64,000 bases of DNA from Mycolicibacter heraklionensis. Its GTDB lineage: Bacteria; Actinomycetota; Actinomycetes; Mycobacteriales; Mycobacteriaceae. Shown one piece after another: positions 1 through 7,954 of this stretch (position 1 is the stretch's first letter; each line of letters starts with the position of its first letter). The notes under the pieces were generated by a model. The model saw only the letters and a list, made by a program, of their open reading frames with translations, ran no database searches and was not told where the DNA came from. Both the position numbers and the translations under genes were made by a program. The stretch covers positions 1-64,000 of the forward strand of contig NZ_LDPO01000020.1 in assembly GCF_001021505.1 (NCBI RefSeq). Reading direction: 5' to 3'.

Positions 1-169
1 GGCCCCGCCCATCCTCACTGAACTCGGTTGAACGCAGTTGGGAACCAAACCCGTTTGACGAACTACGTAGAGACGAGGACAGGGCAGGCCCCCCAACCCC
101 CTTGACAAAAACCACTTACGAAGGTGTCTGTACGTCTTGTCCCGGTGTGTCGCGTACAAGTACGCACCC
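1..169. other. Intergenic start of window
   Basis: No convincing gene is visible here. A perfect -35-like TTGACA lies at 102-107, but there is no good -10 at normal spacing. A 6-bp-arm inverted repeat (GCGTAC, AA, GTACGC) at 152-165 sits just past the stop codon of the minus-strand dehydratase gene. It is short and of unknown role. Confidence 0.4.
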
Positions 170-1144
170 TCATGGTCGGGGAACGGACCCTATCCAACGC
201 TGAAAGGCGTCAACGTCGACGTTGCTGCCGCACACGACGGTGACCACGTGTCGGCCGGCGAAGCGGTCTCGGTCCTCGAGGATCGCCGCGATGCCCAGTG
301 CGGCGGACGGTTCCACCACGAGGCCAGCATGGGTGAAGAGCATCCGCATACCGGCGACGATCGACGACTCCTGGACTAAGACGGCGTCGTCGACGACCAG
401 CAAGAGATCATCCAGGACGGCCGGGATGGGACGCCGGGCGGCGACGCCGTCGGCGATGGTGTCGGTCGAGTCGGTGGTGACGACTTGCCGTTGACGCCAC
501 GACTGTGTCATCGCCGGGGCGCCGGCGGGCTGAACGCAGATCACCTCGACGCCAGGGGCGAGAGCTTTCAGTATGTGGCCGACCCCGGTGGCCAGCGCTC
601 CACCCCCGAGAGCGATCAAGACGGCATCGAATGATCCCGGGGAGTCCAACAGTTCAAGGCCGATGATTGCCGCAGCCTCGCAGGTCTCAACGTCCTGGCT
701 GTCTTCGACCAGACGGATCCCTTCGCGTCGGGCGATGGCCGCCGCTTGTTCCCGCGCGGTGTCGAAGTCGCCGTCGGACAGCTGCAACGTGGCGCCCAGC
801 GCGCGGATCCGGTCGAGTTTGGCCACCGGCGCCGTGCGGGATGCCACGACGGTGATGTCGAGTCCGCGGCGGCAACCCGACCAGGCCAGGGCATGGCCGA
901 GATTGCCGGCACTGGCGCACACCGCGGCCTCAGATCCGTTGCCGAGCAGCCGGCTCGTGACCACCTCGGTGGCACGCGCCTTGAAGCTGCGCACCGGGTT
1001 TGCTGTCTCGAGTTTGATGCTCACCGTGCAGCCGAGGCCCCTACTCAGCGCCCCACAGGGATACAGCGGAGTGTCGAGAAACATCGGATCGATCAACCGG
1101 CGCGCCGCCCGGATCCGTCCGGTGTCGAGCCGCGTCCCCGTCAT
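170..1144 (-). CDS. PLP-dependent threonine/serine dehydratase-like enzyme
   Basis: A fold-type II pyridoxal-phosphate enzyme of 324 residues. The SFKAR motif supplies the Schiff-base lysine at about residue 55. A glycine-rich phosphate loop (GGGAL) lies near residue 180, and a C-terminal CGSN motif follows the usual pattern of threonine ammonia-lyases and serine dehydratases. The length fits a catalytic domain only, with no C-terminal ACT regulatory domain, so a catabolic rather than isoleucine-regulated enzyme is likely. Substrate (Thr, Ser or another beta-hydroxy amino acid) cannot be told from sequence. The ATG start at 1144 has only a weak ribosome binding site. The gene is transcribed away from the ribosomal operon and has no partner in this window. 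Confidence 0.85.
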   Translation of the reverse strand: MTGTRLDTGRIRAARRLIDPMFLDTPLYPCGALSRGLGCTVSIKLETANPVRSFKARATEVVTSRLLGNGSEAAVCASAGNLGHALAWSGCRRGLDITVVASRTAPVAKLDRIRALGATLQLSDGDFDTAREQAAAIARREGIRLVEDSQDVETCEAAAIIGLELLDSPGSFDAVLIALGGGALATGVGHILKALAPGVEVICVQPAGAPAMTQSWRQRQVVTTDSTDTIADGVAARRPIPAVLDDLLLVVDDAVLVQESSIVAGMRMLFTHAGLVVEPSAALGIAAILEDRDRFAGRHVVTVVCGSNVDVDAFQRWIGSVPRP

Positions 1145-1235
1145 CCCCGGAGCGTAACGGCGGCGGGCATCTCAGACACCGCCGCGAAGGTGCATCGTTG
1201 TACGCCGCACCCGGAGTGTCGCGGGCCAAACACGC

Positions 1236-1307
1236 ACGCTGGGCGGATCGGCGACCAGGACGCTGGGCGGATGGGCGATGAGCACGCTGGGCGGATATGC
1301 GGCACGA
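1236..1307. repeat. Three tandem 24-bp direct repeats upstream of the spc operon promoter
   Basis: The 13-base core ACGCTGGGCGGAT begins at 1236, 1260 and 1284, so the period is exactly 24 bases. The 11 bases after each core vary. The third unit ends 3 bases before the proposed -35 box. This spacing suggests repeated protein binding sites, but no known mycobacterial regulator motif is recognised. Confidence 0.85.
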
Positions 1308-1309
1308 AT

Positions 1310-1338
1310 TTGGTGCTGGGCGATACGTCACCTAAGCT
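1310..1338 (+). promoter_or_regulatory. Probable sigma-A promoter of the rplN operon
   Basis: TTGGTG (1310-1315) and TAAGCT (1333-1338) are separated by exactly 17 bases, matching the mycobacterial housekeeping pattern TTGNNN / TANNNT. The start point would be near 1345, giving a leader of about 140 bases before rplN. Assigned by eye only. Confidence 0.45.
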
Positions 1339-1352
1339 CTAGGGGTTGCCGT

Positions 1353-1391
1353 GAGCAGACCTCGGCCAGCGCAAGTTGGCCCTGCGTGCTC
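1353..1391 (+). promoter_or_regulatory. Leader hairpin upstream of rplN
   Basis: The outer arms GAGCA (1353-1357) and TGCTC (1387-1391) enclose the inner arms GGCCA (1364-1368) and TGGCC (1377-1381), separated by an asymmetric internal loop. A bulged stem like this in a ribosomal-operon leader could be an autoregulatory binding site for a ribosomal protein, but no specific family was recognised. Confidence 0.3.
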
Positions 1392-1486
1392 ATCGGCTCC
1401 GTAAGAACTGCAAGACCACGCACGTCCGGGGAGATTCCGGCTGGCACCGCCATGCCGCGCGTCGACCCGATTATTGAGGAGATCTG

Positions 1487-1855
1487 GTGATTCAGCAGGA
1501 ATCGCGGTTGAAGGTCGCCGACAACACCGGCGCCAAGGAGATCTTGTGCATCCGGGTGCTCGGCGGCTCGTCGCGGCGCTACGCCGGCATCGGTGATGTC
1601 ATCGTCGCGACCGTCAAGGACGCCATCCCGGGCGGCAACGTCAAGCGGGGTGATGTCGTCAAGGCCGTCGTGGTGCGCACCGTCAAGGAGCGTCGCCGCG
1701 CCGACGGCAGCTACATCAAGTTCGACGAGAACGCGGCCGTGATCATCAAGGCCGACAACGACCCGCGCGGAACCCGCATCTTCGGGCCGGTCGGTCGCGA
1801 GCTGCGCGAGAAGAAGTTCATGAAGATCGTCTCGCTGGCACCGGAGGTGTTGTAG
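1487..1855 (+). CDS. rplN: 50S ribosomal protein L14
   Basis: L14 binds 23S rRNA in the large subunit near the subunit interface. The 122 residues match the normal family length, and the N terminus MIQQESRLKVADNTGAKE is the standard L14 signature. The GTG start at 1487 is preceded by GAGGAG at 1475-1480. It is the first gene of the spc cluster here, and the rplX ATG follows its stop directly at 1856, so the two are probably translationally coupled. Confidence 0.98.
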   Translation: MIQQESRLKVADNTGAKEILCIRVLGGSSRRYAGIGDVIVATVKDAIPGGNVKRGDVVKAVVVRTVKERRRADGSYIKFDENAAVIIKADNDPRGTRIFGPVGRELREKKFMKIVSLAPEVL

Positions 1856-2173
1856 ATGAAGGTCCACAAAGGCGACACCGTCCTGGTCATCGCCGGTAAG
1901 GACAAGGGCGCCAAGGGCAAGGTCCTGCAGGCTTTCCCCACCCGCAACCGGGTCCTGGTCCAGGGCGTCAACCGGATCAAGAAGCACGTCGCGAACTCGG
2001 CCAACCAGGCCGGTGCGTCCTCGGGCGGGATCGTCACGCAAGAGGCCCCGATCCACGTTTCCAACGTGATGGTCGTCGACTCCGACGGTAAGCCCACTCG
2101 GATCGGCTACCGGGTGGACGCCGAGTCCGGCAAGAAGGTTCGCGTCTCCAAGCGCAACGGCAAGGACATCTAG
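1856..2173 (+). CDS. rplX: 50S ribosomal protein L24
   Basis: L24 is an early assembly protein that binds the 5' region of 23S rRNA and carries a KOW motif. The KOW segment is visible at the N terminus (KGDTVLVIAGKDKGAKGKV). The 105 residues are the normal actinobacterial length. The ATG abuts the rplN stop codon, and rplE follows 2 bases after the stop, as usual in the spc operon. Confidence 0.98.
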   Translation: MKVHKGDTVLVIAGKDKGAKGKVLQAFPTRNRVLVQGVNRIKKHVANSANQAGASSGGIVTQEAPIHVSNVMVVDSDGKPTRIGYRVDAESGKKVRVSKRNGKDI

Positions 2174-2175
2174 AG

Positions 2176-2739
2176 ATGACGACTGCAGAGAAGATCCAGC
2201 CTCGGCTGAAGGTGCGCTACCGCGAGGAGATCCGGGACGCGCTCAACAAAGAGTTCAACTACGCCAACGTGATGCAGATCCCGGGCGTGGTGAAGGTCGT
2301 GGTGAACATGGGCGTCGGTGAAGCCGCCCGGGACGCCAAGCTGATCAACAACGCGGTCACCGACCTGGCCGCGATCACCGGCCAGAAGCCGGAGATCCGC
2401 AAGGCCCGCCTGTCCATCGCGCAGTTCAAGCTGCGCGAGGGTATGCCGATCGGCGCCCGGGTCACCCTGCGCGGTGACCGGATGTGGGAGTTCCTGGACC
2501 GGCTCACCTCGATTGCTCTGCCGCGTATCCGCGACTTCCGCGGATTGTCGGCCAAGCAGTTCGATGGTTCCGGCAACTACACCTTCGGGCTGGCCGAGCA
2601 GTCGATGTTCCACGAGATCGACGTGGACTCCATCGACCGCCCGCGGGGGATGAACATCACCGTCGTCACCTCGGCGACCAACGACGACGAAGGACGAGCG
2701 CTACTGCGGGCTCTCGGCTTTCCGTTCAAGGAGAACTGA
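2176..2739 (+). CDS. rplE: 50S ribosomal protein L5
   Basis: L5 binds 5S rRNA and forms part of the central protuberance of the large subunit. The 187-residue product shows typical L5 features: an N-terminal RYREEI segment, the conserved MGVGEA near residue 47, GARVTLRG near residue 95, and a C-terminal RPRGMNITVVT strand. The ATG at 2176 lies 2 bases after the rplX stop, and rpsZ follows within 3 bases. Confidence 0.98.
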   Translation: MTTAEKIQPRLKVRYREEIRDALNKEFNYANVMQIPGVVKVVVNMGVGEAARDAKLINNAVTDLAAITGQKPEIRKARLSIAQFKLREGMPIGARVTLRGDRMWEFLDRLTSIALPRIRDFRGLSAKQFDGSGNYTFGLAEQSMFHEIDVDSIDRPRGMNITVVTSATNDDEGRALLRALGFPFKEN

Positions 2740-2741
2740 CC

Positions 2742-2927
2742 ATGGCTAAGAAGGCGTTGGTTATCAAGGCGGCCCGCAAGCCCAAATTCGCGGTGCGCGC
2801 CTACACCCGCTGCAACAAGTGCGGCCGCCCGCGCGCGGTGCTCCGGAAGTTCGGCCTGTGCCGAATCTGCCTGCGCGAAATGGCGCACGCCGGCGAGCTG
2901 CCCGGTGTGCAGAAGAGCAGCTGGTGA
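2742..2927 (+). CDS. rpsZ: 30S ribosomal protein S14, zinc-binding type Z
   Basis: A 61-residue S14 of the short, zinc-containing (C+) class. The two zinc knuckles CNKC and CRIC are intact, separated by 12 residues. In mycobacteria this form sits in the spc operon, while a zinc-free paralogue is usually made elsewhere under zinc starvation. The ATG at 2742 follows the rplE stop by 2 bases. A longer upstream reading frame exists but overlaps rplE and lacks S14 character, so this short start is preferred. Confidence 0.96.
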   Translation: MAKKALVIKAARKPKFAVRAYTRCNKCGRPRAVLRKFGLCRICLREMAHAGELPGVQKSSW

Positions 2928-2946
2928 GGGTGGAGGAGCAGCCTAA

Positions 2947-3345
2947 ATGACTATGACGGATCCGATCGCGGACTTCCTGACCCGTCTGCGTAACGCCAAC
3001 TCGGCGTACCACGACGAGGTCACCCTGCCGCACTCGAAGATCAAGGCCAACATCGCCGAGATCCTCAAGCGCGAGGGTTACATCACCGACTACCACGTCG
3101 AAGACGCCCGGGTGGGCAAGGCGCTGGTGGTCAACCTCAAGTACGGCCCGAACCGGGAGCGCAGCCTCGCCGGTCTGCGCCGGGTGTCCAAGCCGGGCCT
3201 GCGGGTCTACGCAAAGTCGACCAACCTGCCACGGGTGCTCGGCGGCCTGGGCGTGGCGATCATCTCCACGTCCTCGGGTCTGCTCACCGACCGTCAGGCG
3301 GCCAGGCAGGGCGTGGGCGGCGAAGTCCTCGCGTACGTGTGGTGA
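2947..3345 (+). CDS. rpsH: 30S ribosomal protein S8
   Basis: S8 binds helix 21 of 16S rRNA in the platform of the small subunit, and in E. coli it represses the spc operon. The 132 residues show the family N terminus (DPIADFLTRLRNAN) and the C-terminal STSSGLLTDRQAR-type signature with an extra Ala-Arg. The ATG at 2947 has GGAGGA at 2933-2938; an in-frame ATG two codons on is possible. The gap to rplF is 13 bases. Confidence 0.98.
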   Translation: MTMTDPIADFLTRLRNANSAYHDEVTLPHSKIKANIAEILKREGYITDYHVEDARVGKALVVNLKYGPNRERSLAGLRRVSKPGLRVYAKSTNLPRVLGGLGVAIISTSSGLLTDRQAARQGVGGEVLAYVW

Positions 3346-3358
3346 GGGAGTAGCAGAC

Positions 3359-3898
3359 ATGTCGCGTATTGGTAAGCAGCCGGTCCCGGTTCCCGCCGGG
3401 GTCGACGTGACCATCGATGGTCAGAACGTATCGGTCAAGGGACCCAAGGGCACCTTGGAGCTCACCGTGGCGGAGCCGATCAACGTCGCCCGCAACGACG
3501 ACGGGGCCCTCGTGGTGACCCGGCCGGACGACGACCGGCGCAACCGGTCCCTGCACGGCCTGAGCCGCACCCTGCTGGCCAACCTGGTCACCGGTGTGTC
3601 GGAGGGCTACGTCCGCAAGATGGAGATCTTCGGCGTCGGCTACCGCGTCGCGCTCAAGGGCAGCGACCTGGAGTTCGCGCTGGGCTACAGCCACCCGGTG
3701 CTGATCAAGGCTCCCGACGGCATCACCTTCGCGGTGGAGACGCCCACCAAGTTCTCGGTCTCGGGCATCGACAAGCAGAAGGTCGGCCAGATCTCGGCGA
3801 ACATCCGCCGCCTGCGCCGCCCCGACCCCTACAAGGGCAAGGGCGTGCGCTACGAGGGTGAGCAGGTTCGCCGCAAGGTCGGAAAGACAGGTAAGTAG
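3359..3898 (+). CDS. rplF: 50S ribosomal protein L6
   Basis: L6 binds near the GTPase-associated centre of 23S rRNA and contains two related domains. The 179-residue product starts MSRIGKQPVPVPAGV and ends with the L6 signature around PDPYKGKGVRYEGE. The ATG start at 3359 follows the rpsH stop by 13 bases with GGGAG upstream, and rplR begins 2 bases after the stop. Confidence 0.98.
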   Translation: MSRIGKQPVPVPAGVDVTIDGQNVSVKGPKGTLELTVAEPINVARNDDGALVVTRPDDDRRNRSLHGLSRTLLANLVTGVSEGYVRKMEIFGVGYRVALKGSDLEFALGYSHPVLIKAPDGITFAVETPTKFSVSGIDKQKVGQISANIRRLRRPDPYKGKGVRYEGEQVRRKVGKTGK

Positions 3899-3900
3899 TC

Positions 3901-4308
3901 ATGGCGCAATCACAAGCAGACCCCGCGGTCCGCAAGCCGGTCGGGCAGAACATCTCCGAGGTTCGGCGCGCGCACCGGATTCGCCGGCACGCGCGGCTGC
4001 GCAAGAAGGTGGCTGGCACCGCCGAGCGTCCGCGTCTGGTGGTGCACCGCTCCTCGCGGCACATCCACGTCCAGCTCGTCGACGACCTGGCCGGCCACAC
4101 CGTGGCTGCGGCGTCGTCGATCGAGGCCGACGTGCGGGCCGTGGACGGCGACAAGAAGACCCACAGTGTGCGGGTCGGCCAGCTGATCGCCGAGCGCGCC
4201 AAGGCCGCCGGTGTCCAGAACGTGGTGTTCGACCGCGGTGGCTACACCTACGGCGGGCGCATCGCTGCACTGGCCGACGCGGCGCGCGAGGGCGGATTGA
4301 ACTTCTGA
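3901..4308 (+). CDS. rplR: 50S ribosomal protein L18
   Basis: L18 mediates attachment of 5S rRNA to the large subunit together with L5. The 135-residue protein has a basic N-terminal tail and the conserved ERPRLVVHRSSRHIHVQ strand, and ends AREGGLNF. The slightly long N terminus is usual in mycobacteria. It starts 2 bases after rplF and is followed by a 31-base gap before rpsE. Confidence 0.98.
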   Translation: MAQSQADPAVRKPVGQNISEVRRAHRIRRHARLRKKVAGTAERPRLVVHRSSRHIHVQLVDDLAGHTVAAASSIEADVRAVDGDKKTHSVRVGQLIAERAKAAGVQNVVFDRGGYTYGGRIAALADAAREGGLNF

Positions 4309-4339
4309 TGACTGACGTGAAGATGACTGGAAGGACCGC

Positions 4340-5032
4340 ATGATGGCGGAGCAGCCGACAGGGGCCTCCTCGGCAGGTCCCGACACGGGCAGCCGCAGCG
4401 ACGGGCGCGACAACCGTGACAACCGGGGCGGACGCGGTGGCCGCGACGGCGGTCGTGGTGGCCGTGACAACCGGGACGGCGACAAGAGCAACTACCTGGA
4501 GCGCGTTGTCGCGATCAACCGGGTGTCCAAGGTGGTCAAGGGTGGTCGCCGGTTCAGCTTCACCGCGCTGGTGATCGTCGGCGACGGCCACGGCCTGGTC
4601 GGCGTCGGCTACGGCAAGGCCAAGGAAGTGCCTGCCGCGATCGCCAAGGGCGTGGAGGAGGCTCGCAAGGGCTTCTTCCGGGTCCCGCTGATCGGTGGCA
4701 CCATCACCCACCCGGTTCAGGGTGAAGCCGCCGCCGGCGTGGTGTTCCTGCGCCCGGCCAGCCCCGGTACCGGTGTGATCGCCGGTGGTGCGGTGCGTGC
4801 GGTGCTGGAATGCGCCGGCGTGCACGACATCTTGTCCAAGTCGCTGGGCAGCGACAACGCGATCAACGTGGTGCACGCCACCGTCGCCGCGCTGAAGATG
4901 CTGCAGCGTCCCGAAGAGGTGGCGGCCCGACGTGGTCTGCCCATCGAAGACGTGGCTCCGGCCTCGATGCTCAAGGCTCGCCGCGAGAGCGAAGCGCTGG
5001 CTGCCGCTGCGGCGCGGGAAGGCACGGCGTAA
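4340..5032 (+). CDS. rpsE: 30S ribosomal protein S5
   Basis: S5 acts in decoding fidelity and has an N-terminal double-stranded-RNA-like domain followed by a C-terminal domain. The conserved core begins near residue 53 (LERVVAINRVSKVVKGGRR), and the signature around GYGKAKEVPAAI is intact. Ahead of it lies an unusual low-complexity tail, residues 22-50, made of RDN/RGG repeats. At 230 residues it is longer than the roughly 165 of E. coli S5, which reflects this tail. Two consecutive ATG codons (4340 and 4343) are both usable; GGAAGGA at 4329-4335 fits either. Confidence 0.97.
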   Translation: MMAEQPTGASSAGPDTGSRSDGRDNRDNRGGRGGRDGGRGGRDNRDGDKSNYLERVVAINRVSKVVKGGRRFSFTALVIVGDGHGLVGVGYGKAKEVPAAIAKGVEEARKGFFRVPLIGGTITHPVQGEAAAGVVFLRPASPGTGVIAGGAVRAVLECAGVHDILSKSLGSDNAINVVHATVAALKMLQRPEEVAARRGLPIEDVAPASMLKARRESEALAAAAAREGTA

Positions 5033-5034
5033 CC

Positions 5035-5223
5035 ATGGCAAACCTGAAGATCACCCAGGTCCGCGGCACCATCGGTGCGCGTTGGAAGCAGCGCGAGAGC
5101 CTGCGCACCCTGGGCCTGCGCAAGATCCGCCAGTCGGTGGTGCGTGAGGACAACCCGCAGACTCGTGGGCTGATCCGGGTTGTTCACCACCTCGTAGAAG
5201 TTGAAGAGGCCGGGGAGAAATAA
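5035..5223 (+). CDS. rpmD: 50S ribosomal protein L30
   Basis: A 62-residue L30 that begins MANLKITQVRGTIGARWKQR and contains the conserved LGLRKIRQSV segment, ending in a strand rich in Val and Glu. The ATG at 5035 follows the rpsE stop by 2 bases. Its TAA stop shares a base with the ATG of rplO (TAATG), so termination-reinitiation coupling is likely. Longer upstream reading in this frame is a shadow of rpsE. Confidence 0.96.
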   Translation: MANLKITQVRGTIGARWKQRESLRTLGLRKIRQSVVREDNPQTRGLIRVVHHLVEVEEAGEK

Positions 5224-5666
5224 TGACGCCCATCAAGCTGCACGACCTGCGCCCCGCGCCCGGGTCGAACACCAAGAAGACCCGCGTCGGCCGTGGTGAG
5301 GGTTCCAAGGGTAAGACCGCGGGCCGCGGCACCAAGGGCACCAAGGCTCGCAAGAACGTACCGGTCCGGTTCGAGGGTGGGCAGATGCCGATCCACATGC
5401 GGCTGCCCAAGCTCAAGGGCTTCCGCAACCGGTTCCGCACCGAGTACGAGGTCGTCAATGTCGGCGACATCAACCGGTTGTTCCCCGAGGGTGGCACCAT
5501 CGGCCTCGACGAGCTGGTCGCCAAGGGCGCGGTCCGGAAGAACACGCTGGTCAAGGTGCTCGGCGACGGCAAGCTGACGGTCAAGGCCGACGTCACCGCC
5601 CACAAGTTCAGCGGCAGCGCCCGCGACAAGATCACCGCAGCCGGAGGCACCGCCACCGAGCTGTAG
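5223..5666 (+). CDS. rplO: 50S ribosomal protein L15
   Basis: L15 is a late-assembly large-subunit protein with a long glycine- and lysine-rich N-terminal extension that threads through rRNA. The 147 residues show this (KTRVGRGEGSKGKTAGRGTKG) and then the globular domain, ending in FSGSARDKITAAGGTATEL. It overlaps rpmD by one base and is the last gene of the spc cluster here; a strong hairpin follows at 5691. secY, adjacent in many bacteria, is displaced to 16907. Confidence 0.97.
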   Translation: MTPIKLHDLRPAPGSNTKKTRVGRGEGSKGKTAGRGTKGTKARKNVPVRFEGGQMPIHMRLPKLKGFRNRFRTEYEVVNVGDINRLFPEGGTIGLDELVAKGAVRKNTLVKVLGDGKLTVKADVTAHKFSGSARDKITAAGGTATEL

Positions 5667-5690
5667 ATCTCGTCGCGCCGCGAGAAGTCA

Positions 5691-5728
5691 CAGAATCGCA
5701 CTCCACCGCTTGGTGGGGTGCGATTCTG
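5691..5728 (+). terminator. 17-bp hairpin terminator after rplO
   Basis: Arms 5691-5707 and 5712-5728 pair over 17 bases with one T-G wobble, around the loop GCTT. There is no U-run after it, as is usual for mycobacterial hairpin terminators. It separates the ribosomal operon from sppA. Confidence 0.8.
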
Positions 5729-5770
5729 CGTCTGGTCGCGGTGTCGCACGGCGCCGGTAGGCTCAAAATC

Positions 5771-7543
5771 ATGTTCTCCTTGCTGACCGGCGTGCCCGGC
5801 CTGGACGACCTGCGCGGCGTCGCCCGTCGCATCGACACCGCCCGGCACCACGGCGTGCCCAACGGCGTGATCCTCGAACTCGACCTGCAGGAGCTGCCCC
5901 ACGAGACCGGGGCTTTCGACCCGCTGGCGCTGATCCGTTCAGGTGGCCGGCCGCCGGTGCTGCGCGATGTGGTGGCCGCCATCCACCGTGCTGCCGAAGA
6001 CCCGCGAGTAGCGGGATTGATTGCCCGGGTGCAGCTGTCGTCCGCGGCCGCCGGGCCGGTGCAGGAGCTGCGTGCTGCGATCGCCGAGTTCACCGCCGTC
6101 AAACCGTCGCTGGCCTGGGCCGAAACCTACCCGGGCACGCTGTCCTACTACTTGGCCTCGGCGTTCGGTGAGGTCTGGATGCAGCCGTCGGGGACGGTCG
6201 GGCTGATCGGTTTCGCCACCAACGCGACCTTCCTGCGCAGCGCGCTGGACAAGGCCGGCATTGAGGCGCAGTTCGTCGCCCGGGGCGAATACAAGTCGGC
6301 GGCCAACCTGTTCACTCAGGACTCCTACACCGAGGCGCACCGCGAGGCCGACACCGCTCTGGTGCAGAGCCTGCACGCTCAGGTGCGTGCGGCCGTCGCC
6401 GAGTCCCGCAACCTCGACGCCGGCGTCATCGACACCCTGGCCGACAAGGCGCCGCTGCTGCGTGACGACGCGGTGCAGTCGGGCCTGATCGACCGGATCG
6501 GATTCCGCGACGAAGCCTACGACCGGATCGCCGAACTGGCCGGAGCCGAGGACATCGCCGGCGCCGACGACGACAACGCGCCACCGCGCCTGTACCTGGG
6601 GCGCTACGCCCACGCCACGGCCGGCGGGTCTGGTCCCGCCTTGCCCGGGCGTAAGCCCAAGCCGGCGATCGCCGTGGTGACGGTGTCCGGTGCGATCGTC
6701 AGCGGCACGGGCGGGCCGCAGCTGTCGCCGTTGGGCAACCGCAACGTCGGTGGCGACACGATCGCCGCGGCGCTGCGTGAGGCCGCGGCCGACGATGAGG
6801 TCGCCGCGATCGTGCTGCGGGTGGACAGCCCGGGCGGTTCGGTCACCGGGTCCGAAACCATCTGGCGGGCGGTGCAGCAGGCCCGCGCGGCGGGCAAGCC
6901 GGTGGTGGCCTCGATGGGCGCGGTCGCGGCATCCGGCGGCTACTACATCTCCGCGGGTGCGGACACCATTGTGGCCAACCCGGGCACCATCACCGGATCC
7001 ATCGGGGTGGTGACCGGCAAACTGGTGGCCCGTCAGCTCAAGGACCGCCTCGGGGTCGGTACCGACTCGGTGCGCACCGGTGCCAACGCCGACGCCTGGT
7101 CGATCAACGCTCCGTTTACCGCCGAACAGCAGGGGCAGGTCGAGACCGAGGCCGACCTGTTCTACGACGACTTCGTGGCGCGGGTGGCGCAGGGCCGCAA
7201 CCTGACCACCGAGGCGGTGGACGCGGTGGCTCGCGGGCGGGTATGGACCGGCGCCGACGCGGCCGAACGGGGGCTGGCCGACGAGCTGGGCGGGCTGCGC
7301 ACGGCGGTGCGACGTGCCAAGGTGCTGGCCGGGCTCGACGCGGACGCGCAGGTCCGCACCGTGTCCTACCCCGGCTCGTCGTGGTGGGAGTTCGTCCGGC
7401 CGCGCCCCTCTTCGCAGCCGGCGGCGGCGCTGTCCGATGCGGTCGGCAACCTGGTGGTGCGGTCCCTGACTGGGCTCGTCGACCAGGTCGAACGCTCGGT
7501 CAACGGTGCGCAGGTGCTGTGGCTGGGGGAGTCGCGCTGGTAA
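5771..7543 (+). CDS. sppA: Signal peptide peptidase SppA (protease IV, family S49)
   Basis: A membrane-associated serine protease that degrades cleaved signal peptides. The product is 590 residues with two S49 domains. The catalytic dyad can be seen: Lys about residue 175 in GEYKSAAN of the first domain and Ser about residue 388 in AVAASGGYY of the second, with the PGTITGSIGV segment after it. The ATG at 5771 gives MFSLLTGVPGLDDLR and is preferred over a GTG at 5741, because the 10 extra residues look like leader. Position directly after rplO matches M. tuberculosis Rv0723-Rv0724. No clear N-terminal membrane anchor is seen, so attachment may be peripheral. Confidence 0.95.
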   Translation: MFSLLTGVPGLDDLRGVARRIDTARHHGVPNGVILELDLQELPHETGAFDPLALIRSGGRPPVLRDVVAAIHRAAEDPRVAGLIARVQLSSAAAGPVQELRAAIAEFTAVKPSLAWAETYPGTLSYYLASAFGEVWMQPSGTVGLIGFATNATFLRSALDKAGIEAQFVARGEYKSAANLFTQDSYTEAHREADTALVQSLHAQVRAAVAESRNLDAGVIDTLADKAPLLRDDAVQSGLIDRIGFRDEAYDRIAELAGAEDIAGADDDNAPPRLYLGRYAHATAGGSGPALPGRKPKPAIAVVTVSGAIVSGTGGPQLSPLGNRNVGGDTIAAALREAAADDEVAAIVLRVDSPGGSVTGSETIWRAVQQARAAGKPVVASMGAVAASGGYYISAGADTIVANPGTITGSIGVVTGKLVARQLKDRLGVGTDSVRTGANADAWSINAPFTAEQQGQVETEADLFYDDFVARVAQGRNLTTEAVDAVARGRVWTGADAAERGLADELGGLRTAVRRAKVLAGLDADAQVRTVSYPGSSWWEFVRPRPSSQPAAALSDAVGNLVVRSLTGLVDQVERSVNGAQVLWLGESRW

Positions 7544-7630
7544 AGCACGTAACGCAGAATCAACAATTCTCTTCGCGGCAGTAAAAGCTCGGTAACACGT
7601 CTTTAACGGGCCCCGGCCATCCTTAGAGCC

Positions 7631-7936
7631 ATGAAACGGTTACTGCTGCTGGCAGGTCTGAGCGCGATGGTCGGCCTGGCCGCTCCCGCCAACGCCGCGC
7701 CCGCCGGTATCGATGGCCAGTTCCTGGCCACCCTGAGCGGAGCCGGACTGAGCCACCGGGCCAACGACGAGGCCACCGTGTCGGCCGGCCACGCCGTGTG
7801 TCAGCTGATGGACGCGGGGCTGTCGCCGATGGACACCGTCGTCGCGGTGCAGACCACCAACCCCGGCTTCACCATTCACACCGCTGCCCAGTTCGCCGCG
7901 ATCTCGACGGCGCACTACTGCCCGCAGTACATGTAG
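7631..7936 (+). CDS. Small secreted DUF732 protein
   Basis: A 101-residue exported protein. Residues 1-22 form a clear signal peptide (MKRLLLLAGLSAMVGLAAPANA, shown here only as description: Lys-Arg, then a hydrophobic core, then AxA cleavage). The mature part has two cysteines (near residues 56 and 98) that could form a disulfide, the hallmark of the mycobacterial DUF732 family, whose function is unknown. The 87 bases upstream are relatively AT-rich and likely hold its own promoter. It converges with the hydrolase gene, with 18 bases between the stops. Confidence 0.82.
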   Translation: MKRLLLLAGLSAMVGLAAPANAAPAGIDGQFLATLSGAGLSHRANDEATVSAGHAVCQLMDAGLSPMDTVVAVQTTNPGFTIHTAAQFAAISTAHYCPQYM

Positions 7937-7954
7937 TTTGCTCGCCGTGGGGCG

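Larger units (their letters stand above)
1145..1486. other. Gap between dehydratase and rplN: promoter, repeats and leader
   Basis: This 342-base stretch has no plausible gene. It holds three direct 24-bp repeats (1236-1307), a sigma-A-like promoter directly after them (1310-1338), and a transcribed leader of about 140 bases with a two-part hairpin (1353-1391). Each is listed separately. Confidence 0.6.

Noticed and set aside
102..130. TTGACA near the window start as a promoter
   Set aside because: No acceptable -10 box at 16-18 bases and no gene reading rightward from it.
3899..5041. A 380-codon minus-strand frame opposite rplR-rpsE
   Set aside because: The ribosomal genes are unambiguous and the antisense product is low-complexity Arg/Ala/His.
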